Positions 41,670 through 50,281 are shown, counted from the first letter of the stretch. The stretch is 64,000 bases of DNA from an uncultured Collinsella sp. (GCA_902493145.1 CABUOA010000004.1:1-64000); one strand, 5' to 3'. Program-made: numbers and translations. The notes: a model not told the origin generated them from the sequence alone.

Positions 41670-42977
41670 ATGAGCAAGACAATAGTTAGGCCCACGCTTT
41701 CGCTGGGCAACCACATCTATCTGTATCGCCTGCTGCGCGACGCGATTGGGTGCGGCAAGCAAACGTTTATGACACAGGTCGAGGAGGCGCTCGCCGCTGG
41801 CGACATGACCGCTTATGACCTGGGCTTCGAGTCCACGCGCGAGCTGCTCGAGGAGCTCGACGACTGCATTAAGCTGACCGTCTTTAAAGGCGGCCGCCTG
41901 TATGCCACGGTCATCGCCAACGAGGCCTGGGATGCCGCGCTTGCCAAGGGCGAGGACAAGCCCAAGACCGCCAAGGGCGCCAAGCAGTCCTACAAAAAGA
42001 AAAAGCGCGGTGAGAAGGACCTCAAGGCCGTGCGCCCCAAGCACGTTAAGCGTCCCGAGCCCGAAGCCATGGTTGAAGCCGCGCCGGAACCCGAGCCCGA
42101 GACAGAGATCGAAGTCGCTATTGAGGTAACGGCAGAAGCCGAAACCGAAATCGCCGCCACGACCGATTCCGAAGTCATATCCGAGCAGGAAGCCACTGTG
42201 GAGCTCAACGAAGCGCCCAAGTCGACAACCGAAGAAGCCGCTGACCAACCCGAGCCGTCTGCGTTCCAAAACAGCGATGTCTTTGGCGACGAGGCCGAGG
42301 ACAATCAGCCCGACGAGTCCGCTGATCAAGACGCTACCGAGTCGGCGCCGGAGCCCGAGACGCCGCAGCCCGCCATCTCGCTCACGGTCGTCTACGACCC
42401 CGAGAACGCCAATGCCGGCATCACCACCATGGCATCCACGCCCATCGAGGCAAAGTCGAGCGTCGAGAATGAGAGCTCGACGCAGGTTGAGGTTGAAACT
42501 GAAGCTGCAGACGCGCCCGTCACCGTGAAGCCCGCAGATTCCACAATCAAGCCGAAGACGACGCCAGAGCCCGCACCCGTCATCGAGTCCGTGCCCGCCG
42601 CTGCTTGCGACCAAATTCCCGCACCGGCACCGGCTTCGGTACCCGCAGCGGCCCCAACCCCCGCGCCCGCAGCGCCCACCATCCCCGAGGACTTCCCCAT
42701 CGATTTCGCAACCGAAGTTTTCTGCCCCGGCCCGCTTCTGCACCAGCTGTCGACCTATCTCCCCTACGGCGCCGACACGCTCGGCATCGTCGGCGAGTAC
42801 TACTGGATCGCCCGCGAGCGCGGTACCATCGAGGCCGCGCGAAACCGCGCAAGCTTCCCCCTGCGCTACACGCAGGCCGGCGAGCGTCGCGAGGTTGCCG
42901 TGCGCATCCGCCGCAACACCACTGGCGGCCTCGGTGCCGCCTGGGCCATCGACAAAGTCGAAGAGCCCGAGCAGTAA
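41670..42977 (+). CDS. Acidic, Pro/Ala-rich protein with two conserved ends
   Basis: Protein of 435 residues. The N-terminal 95 residues are compact (NHIYLYRLLRDAIGCG, YDLGFESTRELLEELDD, FKGGRLYATV) and loosely recall a LOTUS/OST-HTH winged-helix fold, which I hold at low confidence. A Lys-rich patch (SYKKKKRGEKDLKAVRPKHV) is followed by some 210 residues of Glu/Pro/Ala/Thr-rich low complexity, then a C-terminal domain of about 95 residues (FCPGPLLHQLSTYLPYGAD, YYWIARERGTIEAARNRASF). A possible regulator or RNA-binding protein; not identified. AGAGGAG precedes ATG 41670. Confidence 0.7.
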   Translation: MSKTIVRPTLSLGNHIYLYRLLRDAIGCGKQTFMTQVEEALAAGDMTAYDLGFESTRELLEELDDCIKLTVFKGGRLYATVIANEAWDAALAKGEDKPKTAKGAKQSYKKKKRGEKDLKAVRPKHVKRPEPEAMVEAAPEPEPETEIEVAIEVTAEAETEIAATTDSEVISEQEATVELNEAPKSTTEEAADQPEPSAFQNSDVFGDEAEDNQPDESADQDATESAPEPETPQPAISLTVVYDPENANAGITTMASTPIEAKSSVENESSTQVEVETEAADAPVTVKPADSTIKPKTTPEPAPVIESVPAAACDQIPAPAPASVPAAAPTPAPAAPTIPEDFPIDFATEVFCPGPLLHQLSTYLPYGADTLGIVGEYYWIARERGTIEAARNRASFPLRYTQAGERREVAVRIRRNTTGGLGAAWAIDKVEEPEQ

Positions 42978-42981
42978 CGAC

Positions 42982-43024
42982 AAGCGGCTCAAATCCAAAT
43001 CAGGATTTGAGCCGCTTTTATTAG
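42982..43024 (+). terminator. Terminator after the 41670 gene
   Basis: Perfect 15-bp stem 42983-42997 / 43004-43018 (AAGCGGCTCAAATCC) with a 6-nt loop, followed by TTATTAG. Confidence 0.93.
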
Positions 43025-43054
43025 CATTCATCGATGTTTCGTGACCAACAGCGA

Positions 43055-43154
43055 GCGGGCCGCAAGTGCCCCAGGTTGCCGTGAAAGAGGAGCGACGCGT
43101 ACTTCGGTACGCGAGCGACGGTTTGAACGGCAAGATGGGGTGCTTGCGGCCCGC
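43055..43154 (-). repeat. Covarying palindromic 3' element, family 2 copy B
   Basis: Perfect 12-bp outer stem GCGGGCCGCAAG (43055-43066) / CTTGCGGCCCGC (43143-43154). On the minus strand its core matches 17214-17292 at most positions. The TTGCCG/CGGCAA stem replaces TTGGCG/CGCCAA of copy A, a compensatory change. It lies downstream of ettA in sense orientation. Confidence 0.75.
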
Positions 43155-43165
43155 GCAGCGTCGAG

Positions 43166-43196
43166 TAGTTACGCGGTTTGGTAAAACCGCGTAACA
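43166..43196 (-). terminator. Terminator of ettA
   Basis: GTTACGCGGTTT / AAACCGCGTAAC perfect 12-bp stem with a GGTA loop, directly after the ettA stop. Confidence 0.75.
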
Positions 43197-43198
43197 AA

Positions 43199-44878
43199 TT
43201 AGTCGCGCGTCAGCTTGCGGTGAATACGATGCGGCTGGGCTGCGTCCTCGCCCAGGCGCTCGATACGATTGGCCTGATAGGCCTCAAAGTTGCCCTCAAA
43301 CCAATACCAGTTGCCCGGGTTCTCGTCGGTGCCTTCCCACGCCAGGATGTGCGTGGCAACGCGGTCCAGGAACATACGGTCGTGGCTAATGACCACCGAA
43401 CAGCCCGGGAACTCGAGCAGCGCCGCCTCGAGCGAGGACAGCGTCTCGACGTCGAGGTCGTTCGTGGGCTCGTCGAGGAGCAGCAGGTTGCCGCCCTGCT
43501 TGAGCGTAAGCGCCAGGTTCAGACGGTTGCGCTCGCCACCGGAAAGTACGCCGGCGCGCTTCTGCTGGTCCTGGCCTTTAAAGCCAAAGCTCGCCACATA
43601 AGCACGGCTCGGAACCTCGGTCTCACCGACCATCATGTGGTCCAGGCCATCCGAGACGACCTCCCACAGGTTCTTATCGGGGTCGATGCCGGAACGGTTC
43701 TGATCGACATAGGAGATCTTGACGGTCTCGCCCACCTCGAGCTCGCCCGAAGTCAGCGGCTCCAGGCCCACGATGGTCTTGAACAGCGTGGTCTTGCCCA
43801 CACCGTTGGGGCCGATGACACCCACGATACCGTTGCGCGGCAGGGTGAACGATAGGTCGTCGATGAGCACACGGCCATCGAACTCCTTGTGCAGGTGATG
43901 GGCCTCGAGAACCTTGTTGCCCAGACGCGGGCCCACAGGGATGCGGATGTCGGTCCAGTCGAGCTTCTGGCTTGCGCGGGCCTCGGCCTCCATCTCCTCG
44001 TAGCGAGCCAGACGAGCCTTGTTCTTGGCCTGGCGAGCCTTGGGCGAGCTGCGTACCCACTCGAGCTCGGCCTCCATGCGCTTGGCGAGCTTGGCGTCGC
44101 GGTTGCCCTGCGCCTCGATACGGGCGGCCTTGGTCTCCAGATACGTGGAGTAGTTGCCCTTGTAGGGATAAAGGTGACCGCGGTCGACCTCGCAGATCCA
44201 CTCGGCAACGTTATCCAGGAAGTAGCGATCGTGTGTGACGGCAAGCACCGCGCCCTGGTAGTTGTGCAGGAAGTGCTCGAGCCACAGGATCGACTCGGCA
44301 TCCAGGTGGTTCGTGGGCTCGTCGAGCAGCAGCAGGTCGGGAGCCTCGAGCAGCAGCTTGCACAGGGCCACGCGGCGGCGCTCGCCGCCGGAAAGCACGT
44401 TGACTGGCATGTCGGAATCGGGCAGCTGCAGTGCGTCCATGGCCTGGCCGAGCTTGGAATCGATATCCCAGCCGTCGGCGGCGTCGATCTCGTCCTGAAG
44501 CTTGCCCATCTCGGCCATGAGGGCGTCCATGTCGCAATCCGGGTCGCACATCTCCTCGCCGATCTTATTGAAGCGATCGACCTTGGCGATCATATCGCCA
44601 AACGCCATGCGCACGTTCTCGATGACGGTCTTGTCGTCGTCGAGCGGCGGCTCCTGCTGCAGGATGCCCACAGTGTAGCCGGGGGTGAGCCTGGCATCGC
44701 CGTTGGAGACCTCCTCGATGCCGGCCATGATCTTGAGCAGGGTCGACTTGCCCATACCGTTGGGGCCCACGACGCCGATCTTGGCACCGGGGTAGAAGCT
44801 CAGGGTCACGTCGTCAAGGATCACCTTGTCGCCATGGGCTTTACGAGCCTGATACATCTGGTAGATAAACTCTGCCAT
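43199..44878 (-). CDS. ettA: ABC-F translation factor EttA
   Basis: Soluble ABC-F protein of 559 residues that binds the ribosomal E site and gates translation by ADP/ATP ratio. There are no membrane segments. Domain 1 has GPNGMGKSTLLKIM (about 40) and LSGGERRRVALCKLL; domain 2 has GPNGVGKTTLFKTI (about 355) and LSGGERNRLNLALTL. The linker contains the PtIM region with many basic residues, and the EttA-type arm is present. The length is the usual one. Confidence 0.93.
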   Translation of the reverse strand: MAEFIYQMYQARKAHGDKVILDDVTLSFYPGAKIGVVGPNGMGKSTLLKIMAGIEEVSNGDARLTPGYTVGILQQEPPLDDDKTVIENVRMAFGDMIAKVDRFNKIGEEMCDPDCDMDALMAEMGKLQDEIDAADGWDIDSKLGQAMDALQLPDSDMPVNVLSGGERRRVALCKLLLEAPDLLLLDEPTNHLDAESILWLEHFLHNYQGAVLAVTHDRYFLDNVAEWICEVDRGHLYPYKGNYSTYLETKAARIEAQGNRDAKLAKRMEAELEWVRSSPKARQAKNKARLARYEEMEAEARASQKLDWTDIRIPVGPRLGNKVLEAHHLHKEFDGRVLIDDLSFTLPRNGIVGVIGPNGVGKTTLFKTIVGLEPLTSGELEVGETVKISYVDQNRSGIDPDKNLWEVVSDGLDHMMVGETEVPSRAYVASFGFKGQDQQKRAGVLSGGERNRLNLALTLKQGGNLLLLDEPTNDLDVETLSSLEAALLEFPGCSVVISHDRMFLDRVATHILAWEGTDENPGNWYWFEGNFEAYQANRIERLGEDAAQPHRIHRKLTRD

Positions 44879-44964
44879 TTGCCTGTTTTATCCTTTCTAC
44901 CTGCTGTTTCCCTATTCTTGTTTCGCTTTAGTGGAAACGAAATGAGAAAACCAGCTCTGAAACT

Positions 44965-44995
44965 TAACGAAAAAGGGGCATGGTTGCCCACACCC
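44965..44995 (-). terminator. Terminator of sdpI
   Basis: On the minus strand GGGCA-ACCA-TGCCC is followed by CTTTTT. It lies about 70-95 nt after the sdpI stop. Confidence 0.65.
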
Positions 44996-45062
44996 CCTAA
45001 TACTACCTGGGAAAAGTCCCCCTTAACACACTATGAACTGCGTACGCTAGTTTTCCGCAACC

Positions 45063-45767
45063 TTAACGAGCGGCTCGCTGCGATTTGCGCCACAACAGAT
45101 ACGAGTAGACGTAGACGGCTCCAACCGAACCAAACGCCAGAACCGCAATCACCGCGGCGACGACTTCACTCGAAAGCACGCTGCCTGCCACGCCCATCAC
45201 AATTAGGCCAATACCCAGCACCATAAAGCAGGCGCCGCCAAAACGCTGAGTACGGCGCCAGTTCTCGGGATCGGCAAGCGCCCAAGGCGTCTTGATACCG
45301 AGCGTATAGTTCTGCTTCACACGCGGCAAGTAGTTGCCTACGCCGATGAATAGCAAACCGACAACACCGGAAATCAGCACGTTAACCGAACCGACCGCCG
45401 GCACCACGCCCCAGACCGTAAGCTCTCCCAGCCAGCTTATGGCGCACATGAACAAGGTGAAGGCGATTACGAAGCCCTGGTAGAACTTGCCCGAGGTTCG
45501 ATATGCCTCACCTTTGGGGTCGATGCGCGGCACCACGCAGAACATTGCGAGAAGCGCCAGAGGCAGCACACCGAGCGCAGAGGCCATCCAGCTAGGACCC
45601 CAACCGTCGACGGCGCCGTTCGCGCCCCAGTGCGTGGGAATCTGCCCAGGCAAGCTCGGCATCACCATGAGATGCGCTGCGACATTGGCGACGCACAGAG
45701 CGACCAGCGCAATCCACACGCGCGACGATACCCCCGTGGGGTGAATGCCCTTGTTTTCGTTATTCAT
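45063..45767 (-). CDS. sdpI: SdpI family membrane protein
   Basis: Membrane protein of 234 residues with six or seven helices. LPGQIPTHWGANGAVDGW (about residue 45) is the DUF1648 segment, and GNYLPRVKQNYTLGIKTPWALADPENW (about 155) is the SdpI hallmark. In B. subtilis SdpI protects against the SdpC toxin and sequesters the SdpR repressor. The ATG overlaps the sdpR stop by 8 nt (ATGAATAA). No sdpC toxin gene is visible nearby. Confidence 0.9.
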   Translation of the reverse strand: MNNENKGIHPTGVSSRVWIALVALCVANVAAHLMVMPSLPGQIPTHWGANGAVDGWGPSWMASALGVLPLALLAMFCVVPRIDPKGEAYRTSGKFYQGFVIAFTLFMCAISWLGELTVWGVVPAVGSVNVLISGVVGLLFIGVGNYLPRVKQNYTLGIKTPWALADPENWRRTQRFGGACFMVLGIGLIVMGVAGSVLSSEVVAAVIAVLAFGSVGAVYVYSYLLWRKSQRAAR

Positions 45768-46038
45768 CCTTATCACCTTCCGTGTTTGTAAAGCCCATAA
45801 ACCAACCGATCAAGTCCTGCATGACGGTAGTGTTTAAGCTGTATACGATGTTTTGACCATGACGTTCGTCGGTTACCAACCCGGCGTTTTTGAGCGTCGC
45901 CAAGTGATGGCTCAGCGACGGCTTACTGATATCGAAATGCTCGGCAAGCTCCCCCGCCGTGCAATTGCCCTCGCGCAGCAACTCCAAAATGCGCCGTCGC
46001 GTTGGATCGGCAAGCGCCTTAAAACCCTCTCCCGGCAT
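45760..46038 (-). CDS. sdpR: ArsR-family autorepressor (SdpR-like)
   Basis: Winged-helix repressor of 92 residues. FKALADPTRRRILELLREGNCTAGELAEHF then ISKPSLSHHLATLKNAGLV is the classic ArsR recognition region. No metal-binding cysteines are arranged as in ArsR itself. ATG 46038 follows AAAGGGGG; an ATG six codons earlier is possible. Operon with sdpI. An inverted repeat 50-85 nt upstream is the likely operator. Confidence 0.9.
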   Translation of the reverse strand: MPGEGFKALADPTRRRILELLREGNCTAGELAEHFDISKPSLSHHLATLKNAGLVTDERHGQNIVYSLNTTVMQDLIGWFMGFTNTEGDKDE

Positions 46039-46087
46039 AAGACCCCCTTTCATCATCTCTCATGACGCGCACACTATACTCGATATT

Positions 46088-46124
46088 TAGATGTTTGTCT
46101 AATTATCTAATACAGGAACATCTA
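46088..46124 (-). promoter_or_regulatory. Operator candidate of sdpRI
   Basis: TAGATGTT (46088-46095) and AACATCTA (46117-46124) are inverted around an AT-rich centre containing two TCTAAT direct repeats. Spacing and position suit ArsR-type autoregulation. Confidence 0.5.
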
Positions 46125-46204
46125 TAGAACATTCGTTCGTATTTAGCTACAATGGAAGTTGAAGCAGATGGGCCAGCTCCCTCTACCCGAGAAGGAGATG
46201 GACT

Positions 46205-46291
46205 ATGAGTATTGACGATGTCCTGACGTTGTTATTGCTTGTAATCGCGGCTGTGGAGCTCGGCATCCACATTGGAGGTCGAATGAAATAG
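46205..46291 (+). CDS. Holin-like membrane peptide, 28 residues (possible type I toxin)
   Basis: ATG with GAAGGAGA 6-12 nt upstream opens a 28-codon frame: a short acidic start (MSIDDV), one hydrophobic helix (residues 6-22) and a basic end (GGRMK). The peptide resembles the putative holin-like toxins of Gram-positive bacteria. The stop is followed at once by CCGCCC and by a long imperfect stem (46312-46350, GGCCA... / ...TTGGCC), an arrangement often seen where an antisense RNA controls such peptides. Toxicity is inference. Confidence 0.6.
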   Translation: MSIDDVLTLLLLVIAAVELGIHIGGRMK

Positions 46292-46498
46292 CCGCCCCCG
46301 CGTAATGCGAAGACGGCCACTTCTCACGCTACAAACGTGTTTGGGAGTTGGCCAACCCGCGGCAACGGGTGCCATCTGCTTCATCTTATGCGAATCACTG
46401 CCTCATTTCAACAAGCCCCTAGGGCTCAAATGGAATCGCGATAATACCTATAATGACGATAGCTAAAACACGATTCGCTTCCCCATCGGAGGATGTCT

Positions 46499-47296
46499 AT
46501 GACCGAAACCACAGCCGCAACCCCCAACGAGACACGCGACACCAAGCTCGAGATCATCATGGGCCGCGAGGCACTCGACAAACTCGCCGCCGCCACGGTG
46601 CTGGTGCTCGGCTGCGGAGGTGTGGGCTCCAATTGCTGCGAGGCACTTGTCCGCGGCGGCATTGGTCATTTCGTCATTCTGGATAAGGACATCATCGCGC
46701 CCAGCAATATCAATCGCCAGGCCATCGCCTTTCAAAGCACCATCGGCAAGCGCAAGGTCGATGTTATGGAAGCCATGATCCACGACATCAATCCAGCCGC
46801 TACCGTCATCAAGCGCACCGAATACCTGTTGAGCGACAATATCGACGAATTCTTCGCGCGCGTTTTGGAGCAGACGGACGGCAAGCTCGACTACGTCGTC
46901 GACGCCATCGACACCATCTCGGCCAAGCTCACCATTGCCAAATATGCTCAGGACCACGACATTCGTTTGGTTAGCTCCATGGGCGGGGCCAACAAGCTCC
47001 ATCCCGAGTGCCTCCGCTTTGCCGACATTTTCGATACGGTACGTGACCCCATGAGCCGCATCATGCGCAAAGAATGCAAGAAGCGCGGAATCAAGAGTCT
47101 TCATGTACTGTTTAGCTGCGAGGAATCGGTTAAGACACAGCCCCGCGACCCTTCCAATATCCACGAGCGCACCGAGCTCGGAACCGCCAGCTTTATGCCG
47201 CCCATCATGGGCCAGATGATTGCCGGCGAGGTTATCCGCCAGATCAGTGGCCGCGGCACCGAGCGCGTGCGCGCCGATGGCCAGCGCTTGGACTAG
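46499..47296 (+). CDS. tcdA: tRNA threonylcarbamoyladenosine dehydratase
   Basis: E1-like ThiF-family enzyme of 265 residues that cyclises t6A37 of tRNA using ATP. VLVLGCGGVGSNCCEALVRGG (ATP-binding, about 36), DKDIIAPSNINRQAIAF (about 63) and VDAIDTISAKLTIAKYA (about 125) are conserved. ATG 46499 has GGAGG 6 nt upstream; an ATG two codons earlier abuts the ribosome-binding site. It is followed 14 nt later by tatD. Confidence 0.9.
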   Translation: MTETTAATPNETRDTKLEIIMGREALDKLAAATVLVLGCGGVGSNCCEALVRGGIGHFVILDKDIIAPSNINRQAIAFQSTIGKRKVDVMEAMIHDINPAATVIKRTEYLLSDNIDEFFARVLEQTDGKLDYVVDAIDTISAKLTIAKYAQDHDIRLVSSMGGANKLHPECLRFADIFDTVRDPMSRIMRKECKKRGIKSLHVLFSCEESVKTQPRDPSNIHERTELGTASFMPPIMGQMIAGEVIRQISGRGTERVRADGQRLD

Positions 47297-47310
47297 CGGA
47301 GCGCGCCGAG

Positions 47311-48093
47311 ATGGAGCCCCGGTTATTTGATGCACACTGCCATCTTGATTTAATGGCTCACCCGGACGCCGTTGCCGATGAGGCAACGGCGCTGGGCTTG
47401 GGTCTATTTGATTGCGGCGTCGATCCACGCGACTTTTCGGCCGCAAACGAGCGCGCTCGTCGCCACCCGGGCATCATCGCCGGCGTTGGGCTTCACCCCT
47501 GGTGGCTCGCCGATGGCCACTGCGGTTTTGCCGAAGTCAATCTGCTTTGCGAAGTTGCTGCCCAAGAACGCTACATCGGCGAAGTCGGACTCGACTTTTC
47601 CGCGCGCTTTGCTGGAAGTGAGCCGCTACAAATACAGGCACTTAACCGGCTCTGCGATGCGCTCGTGCAGCATCCTCTTACCGGGCGCGTGATATCAATT
47701 CACGCCGTTCGTTCGGCAGGAGCCGTACTGGACGTCCTCGAATCGCATGGACTACTCATCCCAAACCCCGACTCCCCCGCTATCATCTTCCACTGGTTTA
47801 GCGGCACTTCGGACGAACTCACCCGCGCGCGTAATGCGGGCTGCTATTTTTCCGTCAACGAACGCATGCTCGCGACCAAGCGCTGTCGCGAATACGCACG
47901 ACAGATTCCACTCGACCGCCTACTGCTCGAGACCGATGCGCCGGCCGAGCCAAACACAGAAACAAGCACGCAGTCGCTCATCAGGTCGCTCACAAGGACC
48001 TCAGAACGCATCACCTCGCTCAAAAACTGCGACGCAAAGCGCATCGAGTCGATAGTTTTAACAAATGCGCGCTCTGTTTTTGACCTTCGCTAA
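47311..48093 (+). CDS. TatD-family metal-dependent hydrolase
   Basis: TIM-barrel amidohydrolase-like nuclease of 260 residues. FDAHCHLDLM (metal-binding HxH) opens it, GVGLHPWWL is near residue 58, YIGEVGLDFS near 92, FHWFSGT near 162 and LLLETDAPAEPN near 207. Likely a 3'-5' DNA exonuclease or D-aminoacyl-tRNA deacylase-like enzyme. Shorter than most TatD proteins, mainly in the middle. A 31-bp inverted repeat starts 6 nt after the stop. Confidence 0.88.
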   Translation: MEPRLFDAHCHLDLMAHPDAVADEATALGLGLFDCGVDPRDFSAANERARRHPGIIAGVGLHPWWLADGHCGFAEVNLLCEVAAQERYIGEVGLDFSARFAGSEPLQIQALNRLCDALVQHPLTGRVISIHAVRSAGAVLDVLESHGLLIPNPDSPAIIFHWFSGTSDELTRARNAGCYFSVNERMLATKRCREYARQIPLDRLLLETDAPAEPNTETSTQSLIRSLTRTSERITSLKNCDAKRIESIVLTNARSVFDLR

Positions 48094-48098
48094 CCCCT

Positions 48099-48331
48099 GG
48101 TGTGCAAAAAATGCCAAATATGAGTACTGCTACCGGAATGGATACATTTCTTTTAACTTTCCAACCGCCAGAATAATCCTCGATTGTCCGCTAATTAAAG
48201 CTTTTACAGTCATTCATCCTGCGTTTTCACAAATCTTAAACCCCTCCAGACGCTCAAATCACGTCTGAAGGGGTTGATTTTGCTGCGACTAAATTAGTCA
48301 CAGTACTCATATTTGGCATTTTTTGCACACC
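48099..48331. repeat. 31-bp perfect inverted repeat around a terminator
   Basis: Arms 48099-48129 and 48301-48331 are perfectly complementary (GGTGTGCAAAAAATGCCAAA continuing to GAGTACTG). The 171 nt between hold no gene, an AT-rich stretch, the terminator at 48239-48275 and the short palindrome GACTAAATTAGTC (48287-48299). It lies between tatD and the convergent frlD end. Confidence 0.85.
48236..48278 (+). terminator. Terminator after tatD
   Basis: AACCCCTCCAGACG pairs with CGTCTGAAGGGGTT (one mismatch), followed by GATTTTGC. Confidence 0.85.
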
Positions 48332-48372
48332 GGGTCCCGAGGAGGCGCCTGCACCTCCCCGGGACCGCTCGG

Positions 48373-49236
48373 CTATTCGACGATTGGTGCTCCGTGGCCC
48401 CAAGAACCTTCCATGCCGCACACGGTCGAGGCAAACCCGGCAGCAAAGTCGAGCGCGCGCTCGATGGCCTCGGCGCCATCTTCACCACGCTTGGCGGAAT
48501 CGAGATAGCACATCAAAAACGAGGTAAGGAACGAGTCGCCCGCCCCCATGGTGTCCTTCATGTCCGTTACCGGTTTAGCCAGCTGGCGGTAATAACGATC
48601 GCCGTCGTAAGCAATGCAGCCCTCGGCGCCCGCCGTAGCCGACACAAAACGCGGACCCAGGCCCTTCACCCATGCCAGACGCTCGCGAACCTCATCCTCA
48701 CTCGCAGCATCCGCCGCACTAAAGAAAGCGAAATCGACGTAGGGCGCAATCTGCTCGTAGTACTCGTCGGTAGAGTCGTCCGAAAAGTCAAAAGAGACCG
48801 TGACGCCCGCAGCCTTCAACTTGGGCAGCTCGCGCTCGGTAAAGCAATAGTTGCCCGAATGAACCACATCGAACTGCTTCATGTACGAAAGGTCAAAGCG
48901 ATCGAGGACATAGCGCGCATCGCCACGGATACCGCCCTCGTTGGAGCCAAGGAAGACACGGTCACCGTCAACGACGGTCACGCGAGCCGCTCCGTTCTCG
49001 CCAATCATCTGCTCGCACTTGTCAAGCTCGATACCCTCATCCTCGAGGCTTGCAATGACATGCTCGGCAGCGGCATCATTGCCAAAAATGCCCATGTATG
49101 CGGAGCGTGCGGCACCGCATTTCTTGGCATAAACGGCGAAGTTCACCGCATTGCCGCCGGGATACATGGTGTGGATATGCTCGTAGCGATCGACGACGTT
49201 GTCGCCAAATCCGAGCGCGTTAACGTTAAATGCCAT
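48373..49236 (-). CDS. frlD: Fructoselysine kinase-like PfkB sugar kinase
   Basis: PfkB/ribokinase family kinase of 287 residues, phosphorylating fructoselysine or a related Amadori compound at C6. GFGDNVVDRYEHIHTMYPGGNAVNFAVYAKK is the FrlD-like N-terminus, and DTMGAGDSFLTSFL near 232 carries the catalytic Asp and anion hole. AGAAGGAG precedes the ATG. It is the last gene of an operon with a deglycase (FrlB-like), epimerase (FrlC-like), amidohydrolase and transporter. Confidence 0.88.
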   Translation of the reverse strand: MAFNVNALGFGDNVVDRYEHIHTMYPGGNAVNFAVYAKKCGAARSAYMGIFGNDAAAEHVIASLEDEGIELDKCEQMIGENGAARVTVVDGDRVFLGSNEGGIRGDARYVLDRFDLSYMKQFDVVHSGNYCFTERELPKLKAAGVTVSFDFSDDSTDEYYEQIAPYVDFAFFSAADAASEDEVRERLAWVKGLGPRFVSATAGAEGCIAYDGDRYYRQLAKPVTDMKDTMGAGDSFLTSFLMCYLDSAKRGEDGAEAIERALDFAAGFASTVCGMEGSWGHGAPIVE

Positions 49237-49250
49237 GGCCTTTGCTCCTT

Positions 49251-50219
49251 CTAGTACTCGACAACACCCATATAGCGACGGAAATCGGGATCGTGATCAA
49301 ACACCTTGCCGCGTGCAGCACGCAGCTCGCAGTTCATGGCGTAGAACAGCACCGGGTCCAGATAGGCACGGACGCTCGCCGGCACGGCTTCCATACCGTA
49401 CTCCTTGGCATCGAGCACCATCAGCGTATCGGTATGCGTCTTAAGGAACGCCAGGGCGCGCTCGTCCATAGCACGGCACTCGCTGGAGCCCATCTGCAGG
49501 AAGTAAAAAACGCCATCCTGAGTAGCCTCGAAGGGGCCATGGAAGTACTCGGCAGAGTGGATGTAGCTGCAGTGCTGCCACTGCATCTCCATAAGAGAGC
49601 AGATAGCGAAACCGTAGGTCTGGCTAAAGTTGGGACCGCTGCCCAGAATATAGAAGAACTCGTGCTCCTGGCAAAGCTTGGCAAAACGATCGCCCAGCTC
49701 GGCATTTACCTTCTCACGTGCCGGGGGAAGAATCTTATCCATCTCGGCGATACCGGCATACATATCGGCAAGATCGGCGTAGCCCTCCTGCTGATCGAGC
49801 AGCTCGGCCGCAAGCGACAGCGAAATGCCAGCGGGGACCTCGGCCTGCGGCACACCCTCGCCCCATGGGTAGACCCACGTGGTCCACTTGCCGGAGTCGA
49901 TCTTGGATCCAGCGTTGTCGGTCTGGGCGATCACCGTAGCGCCGGCGGCAAGGGCAATCTCGCAGCCCTCGACGACCTCCGGGGTATTGCCACTGTGGCT
50001 GCAAGCGATGACCAGGGACTTCTCGCCCAGACGACGCGGACGCATAATGTCGAATTCACGCGCGGTATAGATATACGAAGTGAAGGTGGTTGCCTCGCGC
50101 TGCAGAAGCTCATGAGCCGGGATCAAATCGATCATGGAGCCACCGCAAGCAATCCAGTAGACGCTGTCGAACTTGCCCTTCTCGGCAATTGCCTCTTTGA
50201 TCAGATCGCGTGCGTTCAT
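49251..50219 (-). CDS. frlB: Fructoselysine-6-phosphate deglycase (SIS domain)
   Basis: Sugar isomerase (SIS) fold protein of 322 residues that splits fructoselysine 6-phosphate into glucose 6-phosphate and lysine. VYWIACGGSMIDLIPAHEL and VIACSHSGNTPEVVEG are the first SIS motifs, YILGSGPNFSQTYGFA the second, and HSAEYFHGPFEATQDG the active-site Glu/His region. AAAGGA precedes ATG 50219. Context with frlC and frlD supports the assignment; related deglycases act on other Amadori compounds such as glucoselysine. Confidence 0.87.
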   Translation of the reverse strand: MNARDLIKEAIAEKGKFDSVYWIACGGSMIDLIPAHELLQREATTFTSYIYTAREFDIMRPRRLGEKSLVIACSHSGNTPEVVEGCEIALAAGATVIAQTDNAGSKIDSGKWTTWVYPWGEGVPQAEVPAGISLSLAAELLDQQEGYADLADMYAGIAEMDKILPPAREKVNAELGDRFAKLCQEHEFFYILGSGPNFSQTYGFAICSLMEMQWQHCSYIHSAEYFHGPFEATQDGVFYFLQMGSSECRAMDERALAFLKTHTDTLMVLDAKEYGMEAVPASVRAYLDPVLFYAMNCELRAARGKVFDHDPDFRRYMGVVEY

Positions 50220-50281
50220 ATCCAGTTCCTTTCTTGTTTGGGCCGCAATCAATGACGTTGGTTGCGTGGCCGATAGTTGTT

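Noticed and set aside
41526..43133. 535-codon minus-strand Gly/Leu-rich frame
   Set aside because: It runs through a terminator and a structured repeat and mirrors a low-complexity plus-strand gene with good start signals.
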